This document shows positions 9,732-20,335 of a stretch of 50,349 bases of DNA, piece by piece. The notes under the pieces were generated by a model. That model saw nothing but the letters and a program-made list of their open reading frames with translations. It was not told the origin of the DNA and searched no databases. The position numbers and the translations under genes are program-made. Source of the DNA: Alphaproteobacteria bacterium (GTDB lineage: Bacteria > Pseudomonadota > Alphaproteobacteria > Micavibrionales > Micavibrionaceae); the NCBI GenBank assembly GCA_021208265.1, contig JAJOJU010000053.1, positions 1 through 50,349 of the forward strand. Direction: 5' to 3'. How positions within the stretch are numbered: the first letter of the stretch is position 1; every line of letters begins with the position of its first letter.

Positions 9732-10241
9732 TTAATGCAGCGTTTTGCCGGGCTCTTCAAGATGAAGCGAACCGGCAGGGGTATTACGCTTGTAGGCCAG
9801 CGGGGCGTCCCCAATCTTGCGGAGACGTGTGCGGATATTCGGGATCAGTTCCGGGTTTTCATACGCCATAATGGCGAGTTCCAGAAACGCTTTATTGTGA
9901 TCATGCGCGGCCCCTTCGGGTTTGCTTTCAATAGATTCCAGCATGGCCTCCAGCATAGAACCTGCACACCAGAAAGACCTTATCTGGATTTGGTTTTTAC
10001 CGGTATTTTCCTGATAGGCGAACTCAAAATCCCGTTTGTCGTTTTTGGTTTCGTGGATATTGATCAGCTCGATATGCAAATCCGATAAAATATGCTGGAC
10101 CTCAGGCGCATGAGGTTCCTTGCCCTTTCGGTCGTTTTTGTGAGTGACGGGGGCGGGCATGCCGCGCACGTGATCGACTTCCTGTAATATCTGGCTGAGT
10201 GTTTTTACATTACTTAACATAAGTAATATTTTAAGCGTCAT
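9732..10241 (-). CDS. hypothetical protein downstream of ferredoxin
   Basis: The 169-residue product has no signal peptide or membrane segment and I do not recognise it. The middle has a region with EVQHILSDLHIELINIHETK and later AFLELAIMAYENPELIPNIRTRLRKIG, which is probably helical. A second start codon at 10220 is possible and would avoid the 11-bp overlap with the ferredoxin gene; neither has a clear ribosome binding site. Being last in a three-gene operon after a membrane protein and a ferredoxin hints at shared expression only. Confidence 0.6.
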   Translation of the reverse strand: MTLKILLMLSNVKTLSQILQEVDHVRGMPAPVTHKNDRKGKEPHAPEVQHILSDLHIELINIHETKNDKRDFEFAYQENTGKNQIQIRSFWCAGSMLEAMLESIESKPEGAAHDHNKAFLELAIMAYENPELIPNIRTRLRKIGDAPLAYKRNTPAGSLHLEEPGKTLH

Positions 10242-10545
10242 AGACCGCTAATGTCAACTCCAACCCGTTCAGGTCTTCATTCATGATTATTTGGCAGGAC
10301 AGGCGGGAATTGTCCTGCACCTCGAATGCCATATCAAGCATGTCCTGCTCTTCGTCTCGCATGCCGGGGATACGGTCGATCCAGTTTTCTGCCACGTATA
10401 CATGGCAGGTGGCACAGGCACAGGCCCCGCCGCATTCGGCTTTGATAGGCAGGCCGTAATCACGGATGATTTCCATCACGCGCCAGCCTTCAACGGCTTC
10501 CAGTTCATGGCGCGTGCCGCCTTGGTCAGTTACGAATATCTTCAT
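10231..10545 (-). CDS. 2Fe-2S ferredoxin, adrenodoxin type
   Basis: This 104-residue electron carrier has the adrenodoxin-type 2Fe-2S loop ECGGACACATCHVYV (cluster cysteines at about residues 38, 44 and 47) and a fourth cysteine in LSCQI (about 84). In alphaproteobacteria such ferredoxins supply electrons for Fe-S cluster assembly or for P450 and Rieske systems; the partner here is unknown. The start overlaps the stop of the membrane-protein gene upstream by a few bases, which suggests translational coupling. Confidence 0.92.
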   Translation of the reverse strand: MKIFVTDQGGTRHELEAVEGWRVMEIIRDYGLPIKAECGGACACATCHVYVAENWIDRIPGMRDEEQDMLDMAFEVQDNSRLSCQIIMNEDLNGLELTLAVYDA

Positions 10546-11342
10546 GCTAAATCCTTGTTCCGGGGTTTGGGCGCTCCGCCGCTCATAATACTGTGAACGC
10601 CAAAACCGATCGCCAGCGTTGATAATATTACCGCCACCAGCTCCAGCCCGGACTGCATGAAAATAATCAGGAAGCGGTATATATTCGAAGGTGTTTCTTC
10701 GCTATGGCCCAGCATATCGCCCAGTAACCCTGCCACAATAATCAGCAGCAATGCCAGCGGCACAAAGCACAACAGCCACGTGCCGATCATCACGAAAGAT
10801 GTTTTCATCCCCCGGATTCGGTGCAAAAATTCTATCATGCTATAACCCTGCACCAGCGGTATATAAAGCCATACCAGCCGGAACGCCCAGATCGTAAAGC
10901 CCAGTAAAAAGAGCGAGGCAAAGAAGAGCGAGGCAGAACCTTCCGCATTCTCTTCCTGCACCTGCTGATGCATGGCGAATTCCATACCCAGCCCCCCGGC
11001 AAAAGCCTGAGCAAGCTTTATAAGCACATAAAGCAGCGTGGCCGCCATCACCAAACGATTATTGGCGGCGGGCAGCGGGGCAATGGTTTTTCCATTTTTA
11101 CCCGCCATAACCACAAGGCGGCACAGCAGCGCGCCTTCGGCAAAATAAGCGGGCAGGTTCAAAAGCCCCTGTCTTAAGTATGCGGTTTCCAGATCCAGCG
11201 CGAAAATAACAACAAGGCAGGCAACCTTAATCAGCAGCGGAATAAACGCCAGCAGCAGGATAATCCGGCGGTTGCGCCATAAAAACCCGTAAGCTTCCGT
11301 CATGGCGTCAATAAAGTCGAATGGGGGAGTTGATGGCTGCAT
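10542..11342 (-). CDS. multi-pass membrane protein, unknown
   Basis: The 266-residue product has about five hydrophobic segments (roughly residues 28-50, 98-118, 138-165, 185-208 and 230-252) and should lie in the inner membrane. I find no catalytic or transport motif. Short charged loops such as HRIRGMKTS and a basic C-terminus (APKPRNKD) are the only other features. It begins a three-gene minus-strand operon, coupled by a 4-bp overlap to the ferredoxin gene. Confidence 0.75.
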   Translation of the reverse strand: MQPSTPPFDFIDAMTEAYGFLWRNRRIILLLAFIPLLIKVACLVVIFALDLETAYLRQGLLNLPAYFAEGALLCRLVVMAGKNGKTIAPLPAANNRLVMAATLLYVLIKLAQAFAGGLGMEFAMHQQVQEENAEGSASLFFASLFLLGFTIWAFRLVWLYIPLVQGYSMIEFLHRIRGMKTSFVMIGTWLLCFVPLALLLIIVAGLLGDMLGHSEETPSNIYRFLIIFMQSGLELVAVILSTLAIGFGVHSIMSGGAPKPRNKDLA

Positions 11343-11410
11343 GGCTTTAGAGTCGTTTCCGTCACATCCTGTTTATCCTTGTATATCCCGTAGCAAAACT
11401 CTATGGATAG

Positions 11411-11484
11411 TGGAGGCACGGGCCGGAATCGAACCGGCGTACACGGATTTGCAATCCGCTGCATAGCCACTCTGCCACCGCGCC
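11411..11484 (-). tRNA. tRNA-Cys (GCA)
   Basis: Read on the minus strand, the 74-nt sequence folds as a cloverleaf. The acceptor arm pairs GGCGCGG with CCGTGCC (one G-U pair), the anticodon loop is TTGCAAA with anticodon GCA, the T-arm contains GGTTCGAATCC, and the 3' CCA is encoded. GCA reads UGC and UGU cysteine codons. It lies between the two divergent operons. Confidence 0.95.
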
Positions 11485-11539
11485 GATGGGAAGGAATGGA
11501 AGAATTCTATAAAGAGTTTCTGACAAAAGTCCAGATGGT

Positions 11540-12685
11540 TTGCATTTTAAAGTGAAAATCTTTGACCGCTACATTTTGAAAGATTTGATAATCGCCACGG
11601 TGCTGATCGCGGTGACGCTGGCGGGTGTTGTGTTTCTGACCCAATCGCTGAAATTTCTGGAACTGGTGATTGGTTCCGGAGCAGGCGCGGGCAGCTTCTG
11701 GGTGCTGGCGTTTCTGGCGTTGCCCCGGTTTTTTGAGATTATCCTGCCCCTGGCCTTAATGGCCGGGACGGTCTTTGTGTTTCATAGAATGCTGATGGAT
11801 TCTGAGCTGGTGGTCATGCGCGCCGCCGGGTTTTCGCCCTTAAAAATTGCGCGGCCTGCACTGGCTTTGGGCGTATTTATTACGCTGTTTTTATGGGTGA
11901 TGACTTTCTGGCTGGCCCCGGTATCGCTGGCGGGCATGCAAAAAGCGCAGGAAGTGATCCGCGCCCAGTTTTCGAGCTTCCTGTTCCGCGAAGGGGTGTT
12001 TAATTCCTTTGGGTCCGACATCACGTTTTACATCCGCGAGAAAGATCAGGACGGGGCGCTCAAGGGACTGTTGATCCATGACAACCGCGAAAAAGCCGAA
12101 ACGCCTTCGATCATTTTTGCCAAGCGGGGCGAGGTCCTCTCCAGCCCGGACGGGTTTGAAGTGACCGTTTATGATGGTGCGCGCCAGAGCTACGACCGTG
12201 AAAAGAAAATCCTCCAGACCCTTAAATTCCAGCGCTATAATATCCAGATCCCTAATAGCGGTCCGGTGCGCCAGCGTTGGCGTGAGCCGGAAGAACGCAC
12301 GATATGGGAGCTGTTAAAACCCGATTCAAACGTCGAGCGTGATGTAGAATCGCGCCGCGACTTCACGGTGGAGATTAACAAACGCCTGACCTCACCTTTG
12401 TTGGCAATTCTGTTCAGCTTGATTGCCTGTTGCTGCCTCTTGATGGGGCCATCCGGGCGGCGCGGGCAGAGCCGCAAAGTGATGCTCGCCATTATGGCTT
12501 GCGTGGTGATCGAGGGGCTGTATCTGGCGTCCTTCAATATCGCCCGCCAGCATGATATCGGTTTTGTGATGATGTATGGTCTGGTGGTGTTGCCATTACT
12601 TGGCTGCGGGCTTTTAATATCGGGGCGCGGCGAAGCATTGCGCCGTAAAATACTCTATGGCAAGAAGAAGGGAGCGGTATCATAA
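11540..12685 (+). CDS. lptF: LPS export ABC permease LptF
   Basis: LptF and LptG form the inner-membrane permease of the Lpt machine that extracts lipopolysaccharide with LptB ATPase. The 381-residue protein shows the family plan: FDRYILKDL at the start, membrane segments near residues 15-35, 55-80 and 100-120, a periplasmic beta-jellyroll (about 150-270), and three more membrane segments after about residue 280. The first in-frame start is a TTG at 11540; a GTG at 11552 just before KIFDRY is equally possible, and neither has an obvious Shine-Dalgarno sequence. It overlaps lptG by one base. Confidence 0.88.
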   Translation: MHFKVKIFDRYILKDLIIATVLIAVTLAGVVFLTQSLKFLELVIGSGAGAGSFWVLAFLALPRFFEIILPLALMAGTVFVFHRMLMDSELVVMRAAGFSPLKIARPALALGVFITLFLWVMTFWLAPVSLAGMQKAQEVIRAQFSSFLFREGVFNSFGSDITFYIREKDQDGALKGLLIHDNREKAETPSIIFAKRGEVLSSPDGFEVTVYDGARQSYDREKKILQTLKFQRYNIQIPNSGPVRQRWREPEERTIWELLKPDSNVERDVESRRDFTVEINKRLTSPLLAILFSLIACCCLLMGPSGRRGQSRKVMLAIMACVVIEGLYLASFNIARQHDIGFVMMYGLVVLPLLGCGLLISGRGEALRRKILYGKKKGAVS

Positions 12686-13800
12686 TGGGTTTTCGTTCCT
12701 TCAAAATCACCCCAACGCTCAGCCGTTATATCGCCACGAATTACCTGATTAATCTGGCGCTTTTGTTTCTGGCGCTGCTGTTCATCATTTACCTGTTCGA
12801 CATGGTCGAGCTGATCCGGCGTGCCAGCAAGCGCGATGACGTACCTTTCGGCCTTGTCATGCAGATGGGACTTTTGAAACTGCCCGAGGTGGCGCAAGTC
12901 ATCGCGCCCTTCGCCGTGCTGTTTGGCGCTATGTTTACGTTCTGGCAGCTGACGCGGCGCTATGAGCTGATTGTCGTGCGCGCGGCGGGTTTTTCCGTCT
13001 GGCAGTTTTTGGGACCTGTCCTGCTGGTCGCCTTTACCATCGGCGCCTTGCAGGTCACGATGATTAACCCGATGGGGGCGCTGTTGCTTGGCAAATATGA
13101 GCAGCTGGAGAACATACATCTCAAGCGCAACAAGAACGAAATCGCCGTGTTCAAGGAAGGCTTGTGGCTGCGTCAGAGCATGGAAGATGAACCCGGCTAT
13201 ACCGTCATCCATGCCGGGCGGCTGGACCAGAAAAACTGGGCACTGCGTGATGTAACCGTATTACGGTTCAGCGCCGATGACGGACTGGAACAGCGCATCG
13301 ATGCCGATGAAGCCCGGCTTGCCGACCGCAGTTGGCTTATGACGAATGCCGCTTTACAGACGGATGCGCCGGAACCGGAAACGCTGGCGGAATATAAACT
13401 GCCAACCGATCTGACCCCGCAGGATATTGAAGACAGTTTTGGTTCCCCTGACAGTATGTCCTTCTGGCAGTTGCCGGGGCATATTCAAACGCTGGAAGCT
13501 GCAGGATTTGATGCGACGCGCCTGCGCGTTCATTACCATACCTTGCTGGCCCAGCCGCTCTTGTTCGTGGCGATGATCCTGCTGGCGGCCAGTGTTTCCA
13601 TGCGTCCGCCGCGTATGCGGGGTACACTGGTGCTGATTTCGCTCGGCATCGCCATCGGTTTTGCCACGTTTTTCCTTTCCAGCTTCTTGCAGGCGCTGGG
13701 TGTATCGCGCCAGATCCCGGTTTTCTTATCGGCATGGTCACCGGCGTTGATCTGTTTCCTGATGGGGATTACCATGATGCTGAATTTCGAGGATGGATAA
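12685..13800 (+). CDS. lptG: LPS export ABC permease LptG
   Basis: The 371-residue product is the second half of the LptFG permease heterodimer. TLSRYIATNYLINLALLFLALL at the start, VVRAAGFSVWQF in the cytoplasmic coupling region and late membrane helices around residues 285-360 fit the LptF/LptG family. The start codon shares its A with the lptF stop codon, so the two are coupled. ubiA begins 6 bp after its stop. Confidence 0.9.
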   Translation: MGFRSFKITPTLSRYIATNYLINLALLFLALLFIIYLFDMVELIRRASKRDDVPFGLVMQMGLLKLPEVAQVIAPFAVLFGAMFTFWQLTRRYELIVVRAAGFSVWQFLGPVLLVAFTIGALQVTMINPMGALLLGKYEQLENIHLKRNKNEIAVFKEGLWLRQSMEDEPGYTVIHAGRLDQKNWALRDVTVLRFSADDGLEQRIDADEARLADRSWLMTNAALQTDAPEPETLAEYKLPTDLTPQDIEDSFGSPDSMSFWQLPGHIQTLEAAGFDATRLRVHYHTLLAQPLLFVAMILLAASVSMRPPRMRGTLVLISLGIAIGFATFFLSSFLQALGVSRQIPVFLSAWSPALICFLMGITMMLNFEDG

Positions 13801-13806
13801 TTCCGC

Positions 13807-14691
13807 ATGATACCGTCATTGCTCTCTCAAAAACTGGCTCCTATGGCCCCCTATGCATCACTGGCGCGGTTGGATCGGCCCATTGGTTGGTGGCTTTTGT
13901 TGCTGCCCGGCTGGTGGGCGATTGTGCTGGCGGCGGGCGGATTTCAGGGCATGGGTGCGTGGGATTGGTATCTTGCCTTCCTGTTTTTCATCGGCGCGGT
14001 TGTTATGCGCGCTGCGGGCTGCGTGGTGAATGATCTATGGGATAAGGATTTTGACAGCCGCGTTGCCCGCACTAAAACCCGGCCTTTGGCTTCCGGCGAA
14101 CTTGATCAGGCGCAGGCCTTTGGGTTTCTGGGCATACTTCTATTTATCGGTTTTGCGATCCTGATCCAGATGAGCACGCTGACCATTGTTCTGGGTTTTC
14201 TCAGCCTGCCGCTGATTGTGGCGTACCCGCTGATGAAGCGTTATACCTACTGGCCGCAGGCCTTTTTGGGGCTTACGTTTAACTTCGGGGCGCTGATGGG
14301 GTGGAGCGCCGTGACAGGATCGCTCGGCCTTCCGGCGCTTATGCTTTATCTTTCCGGCATATTCTGGACGCTCTGTTACGATACAATCTACGCGCATCAG
14401 GATACGGAAGACGATGCGCTGGTCGGCATTAAATCAACTGCGCTGCTATTCGGCAAGACCAGTAAATACTGGGTGTCGGCCTTTGCTGTTATCTCCTGGC
14501 TGTTGCTGGTGGCGGCGTTTTTCATGGGCGGCGGTACGTTAATCAGCGGCATTGTGCTGCTGGCGGCGCTGGGGCTTTTGAAATTCCAGATCTATCAGTG
14601 GCAGCCCGCTTCCCCCGAAAGCAGCCTGCGTATCTTCAAGGCCGCCCGGAATTACGGGCTGGTGGTACTGCTGGCTGCATTATTTTCATAA
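13807..14691 (+). CDS. ubiA: 4-hydroxybenzoate polyprenyltransferase
   Basis: UbiA attaches the polyprenyl tail to 4-hydroxybenzoate, the first membrane-bound step of ubiquinone synthesis. The 294-residue protein has the two aspartate-rich, Mg-diphosphate-binding motifs: NDLWDKDFD (about residue 77) and YDTIYAHQDTEDD (about residue 192). RPIGWWLLLLPGWW at the start and about eight hydrophobic segments fit the UbiA family. It lies at the end of the lptF-lptG operon and has no visible terminator after it. Confidence 0.95.
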   Translation: MIPSLLSQKLAPMAPYASLARLDRPIGWWLLLLPGWWAIVLAAGGFQGMGAWDWYLAFLFFIGAVVMRAAGCVVNDLWDKDFDSRVARTKTRPLASGELDQAQAFGFLGILLFIGFAILIQMSTLTIVLGFLSLPLIVAYPLMKRYTYWPQAFLGLTFNFGALMGWSAVTGSLGLPALMLYLSGIFWTLCYDTIYAHQDTEDDALVGIKSTALLFGKTSKYWVSAFAVISWLLLVAAFFMGGGTLISGIVLLAALGLLKFQIYQWQPASPESSLRIFKAARNYGLVVLLAALFS

Positions 14692-14697
14692 AAATAA

Positions 14698-14727
14698 TTG
14701 ACAGAGCTATAGATTGTCCTGTTAAAT
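14698..14727 (+). promoter_or_regulatory. candidate sigma70-type promoter
   Basis: A perfect -35 box TTGACA (14698-14703) is followed 17-18 bp later by GTTAAAT, a fair -10 match. It lies about 25 bp before the start of the next gene at 14753, and would separate that gene from the ubiA operon. Confidence 0.4.
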
Positions 14728-14752
14728 CCTAAAAAACAAACAGGGCAATATT

Positions 14753-15316
14753 ATGCGTAACTCACCTATACTCTCTCTTGGCAACACCCGCGAAGTAGCT
14801 GCAATGATTGTGTTGTCGAAATTTCCACCGATGAAAACAGCTTTTGTATCAGGCGCTTCCAGTATTATTACCAGCCTGACACAAGCCCAGCCGTTGATCG
14901 TTCGCAAGTTCTGGTTTGGGTTTGATAATATCCTGTTTGATGATGATCTGGTGAAGCGGGTGCGTGATATGCACGTTTCCGAGGAGGCTGCCGCCAAGCT
15001 TTACGAACAGCTTCAGACAAATCCAGCGGCGGCCATTGCCAAGGCACGTGAAGCGTTTGTTATGCCGGAAGATATTCAGGAAGAAATTAGTAATTCGCCC
15101 GTGCAGGATTTTATCAAGATTGATCTGACGGAAGTAAGGGACGTACAGCAGGCTATCAGACGGCATGTACCTTTCAGTAGGTTGCAGGCTTTACTGCTGC
15201 GTGCCGCCAGTATGACGGATCAGGCTGACAAGGCCGTTATGACGGAAATCCGCATCGCCCATGCGCCGCGTCTTGATAATAAGGAGGCCGCTGTCGATCA
15301 GCTGCTGGCGCTTTAA
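14753..15316 (+). CDS. hypothetical protein
   Basis: The 187-residue product is soluble and mostly helical by appearance. Features are a short hydrophobic strand near the start (AAMIVLSKFPP), FWFGFDNILFDDDLVKRVRDM and, near the end, MTEIRIAHAPRLD. I do not recognise the family. A TTGACA promoter-like site precedes it, and AGGG lies a few bases upstream of the ATG. It meets the glutamate dehydrogenase gene tail to tail with a 3-bp gap. Confidence 0.6.
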   Translation: MRNSPILSLGNTREVAAMIVLSKFPPMKTAFVSGASSIITSLTQAQPLIVRKFWFGFDNILFDDDLVKRVRDMHVSEEAAAKLYEQLQTNPAAAIAKAREAFVMPEDIQEEISNSPVQDFIKIDLTEVRDVQQAIRRHVPFSRLQALLLRAASMTDQADKAVMTEIRIAHAPRLDNKEAAVDQLLAL

Positions 15317-15319
15317 TCA

Positions 15320-18300
15320 TTAGCCGCCATAAAGCTGGCGCAGCCGTTGTTCGGCAATAACCAGCATCGGCAGGTCGAGCGTGCCCGCACGCCGCAAATC
15401 TGCAAATAGCGGATCAAGCTGCGCGGCTTGCTTGGCGTAAGATTCCATCCAGCTGTCAAACGATGTTTTGCCTTTGGCCTTCGATTTGCCAGCATGATTA
15501 AGAATGCTGACTGTCATGCCGGCCTGACAGCTATATAGCTGGTCGATCAGGCCACTGACAGCTTCCGCCTGCCAGTGATCATCGGCGGACAGGAAACGTG
15601 CCTGCTGGCGCAGCCAGCCCATGTGGAAACGTTCGCCCAGCTGGAAGTAGGAACGGGCTGTTTCCATGAGATCCGTTTTGCGTTCCAGAGCGATTTTTAT
15701 AATATCGCAGGCCGAGGCCAGAACCGGCATCAGCGCAATTTGTTCTGCCAGATGTTGCGGCAGGCCATCACGCATCAGGACTTCAATATGCTGCTGGGTA
15801 GATTCTTTCATTTCCGTACTCAGCAGTTCTAACGCACCCTTGCGGAAAGCTTCTACGCCCTTGGCAAAAGCGGCGGTATCACTGGCAATGTCCAGCGGGC
15901 GGCCAAGGCGTGTCAAGAACCAGGTTACGGCATGGCTGGCCAGCGCCGCAATTTCCTTCATGGCTTTCAGCTGTACCAGCGCCGGGGCTTTATTATCCAG
16001 CGCTTCAATATCATCCCAAAGCTTGCGGAGGCCAAAGGCTTCGCGCACCACGATATAGGCGCGGGCGATATCAGCAACATCCGCCCCCGTCTTGGCAACG
16101 CGCGAGCGGATGAATGTCGGCCCCATACGGTTGATGAGGGAGTTCGACATGCTGGTTGCAATAATTTCGCGGTGCAGCTGGTGATCCAGCATGAACTTAC
16201 GGTATTTGCTACGCAAAGCGGGCGGAAAGTAATTAACGGCCCAGTCTTCCATCCCTGGGTTATCTGGAATGTCAGACTTCAAAAGGGCTTTGGTAAACCC
16301 GATCTTGGCGTAGGATATCAAAATACAAAGCTCAGGCCGTGTGAGGCCCTTCCCGGCGCGCAGGCGTGCTTCCACCGTTTCGGTATCCGGCAAGCCTTCA
16401 ATACGGCGGTCGAGACCGATATTGCGCTCCAGATCCTTGATGAAATCTTCCTGCGCTTGCAGCTGTTCACGGGCCTGAATTTCCGCCAGTGAAACGGCCT
16501 GTGCTTGCTGGTAATTATTCCGCAGCACAAGCTGGGAGACATCTTCCGTCATCGATTCCAGCAGCTTGTTCCGGGCAGGGATATCCATGCTGCCCGCTTT
16601 ATCACGCATGATGTCGGTCATCAGGATTTTGATATTCACTTCCACGTCAGATGAATTCACCCCGCCGGAATTATCGACAAAGTCAGTATTCAGCTTGCCG
16701 CCGCGTTCGGCAAATTCAATGCGGCCCAGTTGGGTAACGGCAAGGTTGGCGCCTTCGCCGATCACTTTCGCACGCAGTTCGGGCGCATCGATGCGGATCG
16801 CATCATTAGCCTTGTCACCGGCATCAGCATGGGTTTGTTTGGATGATTTGATATAGGTACCGATACCGCCGAACCACAGCAGGTCCGTCTGAGCTTTAAG
16901 CATGGCTTTCATCAGCTCGTTCGGGGAAACCTTGTCTTTCTCAATCCCGAACCGGACCTTGATTTCAGGCGTCAGCTCCAGAATTTTATCGCTGCGGTTA
17001 TAGATGCGCCCGCCGGGGGACAGGGTTTTTGTATCATACTGATCCCAGCCCTTAACGGCATCAAACAGGCGTTTGCGTTCCTTAAAGCTGATGGCTGTAT
17101 CCGGGTTCGGGTCGCAGAAAATGTGAAGATGGTTAAACGCACCCACAAGCCGGATATGTTCGGATAACAGCATGCCGTTTCCGAAAACATCGCCGCCCAT
17201 ATCGCCAACGCCTATCACATCGAATGGTTTTTGCTGAATGTTATGGCCCAGCGCGCGGAAATGCGCCTTGACGGATTCCCATGCACCGCGGGCGGTGATG
17301 CCCATTTTCTTGTGGTCGTAACCCGCCGATCCGCCGGACGCAAAAGCATCGCCCAGCCAGTGGCTGTATTCGGCGGAAATACCATTCGCGATATCGGAGA
17401 AAGTGGCCGTGCCTTTATCCGCCGCCACCACCAGATAGGGGTCATCCCCATCGCGCCGCACGACATTTTTCGGCGGAATGGTTTTATTCCCTTTACGGTT
17501 ATCGGTGATATCCAAAAGCGCGCGGATGAAGGTTTTGTAGCATTCCACCCCTTCCTTCATGAATTCTTCGCGGGATGATGTGGGCGTTTTGACTACAAAA
17601 CCGCCCTTGGCACCGGTTGGGACGATCACGGCGTTTTTCACCATCTGTGCTTTCATCAGGCCCAGAACTTCGGTCCGGAAATCCTCATGCCGGTCGGACC
17701 AGCGAATACCGCCGCGGGCGATACGGTCGCCGCGCAAATGGATACCCTCCACTTTCGTTGAATAAACAAATATCTCCACGAACGGTTTTGGTTCCGGCAT
17801 ACCTTCAACCCGGCGGCTGTCAATCTTGAACGCCAGATAGGATTTAGCGCTGCCGTCCGGCTCCCGTTGGTAGTAATTGGTGCGCAAGGTCGATTCCACC
17901 AGATTGGTCAGGCTGCGTAAAATTCTATCCTGATCCAGTGACTCAACGGCTTCCAGTGCATGATCAATACTAACCGCACAGCCTGCCGCCAGTGTTTCCG
18001 CATTATCCCCGTTAGCAGGGTCGTGAAACGCCTTGAACAGGGCCACAATCGTTTTAGCGATTTTAGGGAAAGAGGTCAGCGCTTTTTGAATGTACGGGCG
18101 GCTGAAGGGTGAACCGATTTGTTTTAAGTAACGGACATAAGCGCGCAGGATCGTGATTTCATGCCAGTTCAAACCTGCGGAGAGCAGCAGGCGGTTCAAA
18201 CCGTCATTTTCGACTTCCCGTGCCCAGATTTTAGAGAAGGCCCGCTCGAAATTAGCTTTCACATCGGCGACATTCACCACTTCCTTGATCTCAGGAATCT

Positions 18301-20165
18301 CGACAAGGAAGTCATGAATCCAAAGGGATTGAGCGTTTTCTCCTGCGGGGGTTATTTCAAACGGCAGTTCGGAAATGGTGCGGAGGCCAATATTTTCAAG
18401 AATAGGCATCACGTCCGATAATGTGACAGGCTCGCCGGGGTTATAGAGTTTAAGACGCACATGGCGTAGCGAGACATCCTCCGGGCGGTACAATTCCAGT
18501 TGCAGCTGGCCCGTTTGCAGCGCGGTTTCAATCTTTTCGATATCAAATACCGCCTGCTTGGCTTTGTAGCGCGAGGTATAGGACACCGGGAAGGCATCGG
18601 CGTATTTAACCGTCAGGTTTTTGCATTCATCCGGCTCGCGCTCGGTTTTGTATAGCGCGGCAGAGAGGCGTTCCGGCCATGTGCGTCCGGCATCTACCAA
18701 AAGCTGTTCCAGATCATCCACCTTGAATTTCGGCTGGTTTTGCTGGCTGATATGAATGGTGACCGCCACACGCGCGAATACGGAATCATCCATATTGGTG
18801 TAGAAGTTACCGCACGTGCCTTGCAGTTCTTCTTCCAAAATCCCGATCATGGTTTCGCGCAGCTCCGAACTGAACCGGTCGCGCGGGATATAGATCAGGC
18901 AGGAAATATAGCGCCCGAACGGATCCTTACGCAGGAACAGGGCAATGCGCTGTTTTTCCTGAAGCCGCAGGATATTGACGGATGTATTGAAGAGATCCTT
19001 TTCCTCCATCTGGAAAAGCTCATCCCGTGGATAACGTTCCAGAATATGGCGGAGCGCCTTGCGGTCGTGAGATCGTTCCAGAAAGCCGGAATTCTCAATC
19101 ACCGCTTCCACTTTTTCCCGCAAATAAGGGATGCTGGAAACGCTGCGGGCATAAGTAACAGACGTCAAAAGTCCTAAAAACAGCTTCTCACCGATGGCTT
19201 CGCCATCTTTGTTATAGGTTTGATGGCAATCGCATCCATCGGCACGCGGCGGTGGACGGTGGATAAGCGGTTGGTTTTGGAGATAGAAACCGGCGGCAAT
19301 TTGCGGCGCAGTTCCTGCAAATTGCGGGGCAGGCCTTCTTCCGTTTCGCTGATATAGGCGGGTTTGAAGTCGTCCGATAGCAAGCCAAGGCTCGTGCCCT
19401 TTACAGTTTTGCTCTGCAGTTCTCCGTTTTTCTCTTCGAATTTATATTCGCGGTAGGCCAGAAAGGTAAAATTGTTGTCTTCCAGATAATCCAGCAGGTC
19501 GCAAAATTTCTCAATCTCACGCGCCGGGTGGCGGGTCGTGGCATTCGCCAGTTCATCACTGCCTCGGCTATGCGTTTGATCATCTCCGGCCAGTCGCGGT
19601 TGGCGAAATGCACATCGTGCAGGGCGGAAAGCATGCCCTGTTCCAGCGCTTTTAAAACCTCTTCCGGCAGCAGGTCTTTCACCTGAATACAAATATGCGA
19701 CTGCCGCACCGCGCCGGGCGCTTTTGCTTGAGGGCTGTCTTTGGGGTAAATGCCCTTCAGCTTGCCGCCGGAATCATATTCCGCAAACAGGATCGGGTGG
19801 ATCAGGTGATCGATCAGGATGTTATGGCGGTTCACTTCCGCTACGGCAGAATCAACCAGAAACGCCATGTCATTGCTGACGATATCAATTACAGTTCTAT
19901 GGTGGCGCGGGTCGTTCGTGGGCGGGGAATAAATCTTGATAACGGGGTCACCGTGGTGGCGTTCCTTGGCCAGATCCCAATGCGTGCTGGCAATATGCGC
20001 CAGAATATCACCATCAAACAGCGGTACATCATCATCCGGAATTTGTTTAGCCAGCAGCTTCAGAAGATCTTTCATCCCCTCCGATGCTTTGGCGGGCAGG
20101 GCCGCGAGGGCCGCCTTTACAAGTTTTTCAGCTGTTTGGGGGGATGTATCACTTTGTTTTTTCAT
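15320..20165 (-). CDS. gdhZ: NAD-specific glutamate dehydrogenase (frameshifted)
   Basis: Oxidative deamination of glutamate to 2-oxoglutarate with NAD+, by the very large (~180 kDa) enzyme class. Three frames join into one ~1615-residue protein, a normal length for this class. The long C-terminal part (19168-15320) contains RGGIRWSDRHEDFRTEVLGLM and KGGFVV, the glutamate dehydrogenase core signatures, then VGDMGGDVFGNGML and the NAD-binding region ending GEGANL. The shifts lie near 19555-19562 and 19217-19221; at the latter an A is missing from an AAA run, and adding it continues the sequence into TYNKDGEAIGEK. AAGG precedes the ATG at 20165. The name follows Caulobacter usage. Single gene, no operon partner visible. 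Confidence 0.93.
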
Positions 20166-20335
20166 GGTTTTTGACCTTGAAGGACGAACACTCTCTTTGT
20201 TTCCAAGAATGCGCCCTTACCTGCCCTTTGGCAAGGGGAAAACATTGTGCGGGGCGGCATGAAAGGGTTTCAAAAATTGCATAACTTCCCTCTCATCACG
20301 CTTGATTATTCTCTGGCAGGATTTATCTTGAGGGC

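Noticed and set aside
12655-13212. 185-codon frame antisense to lptG
   Set aside because: Composition (Gln/Arg/His-rich) is that of a shadow frame, and lptG fully explains the segment.
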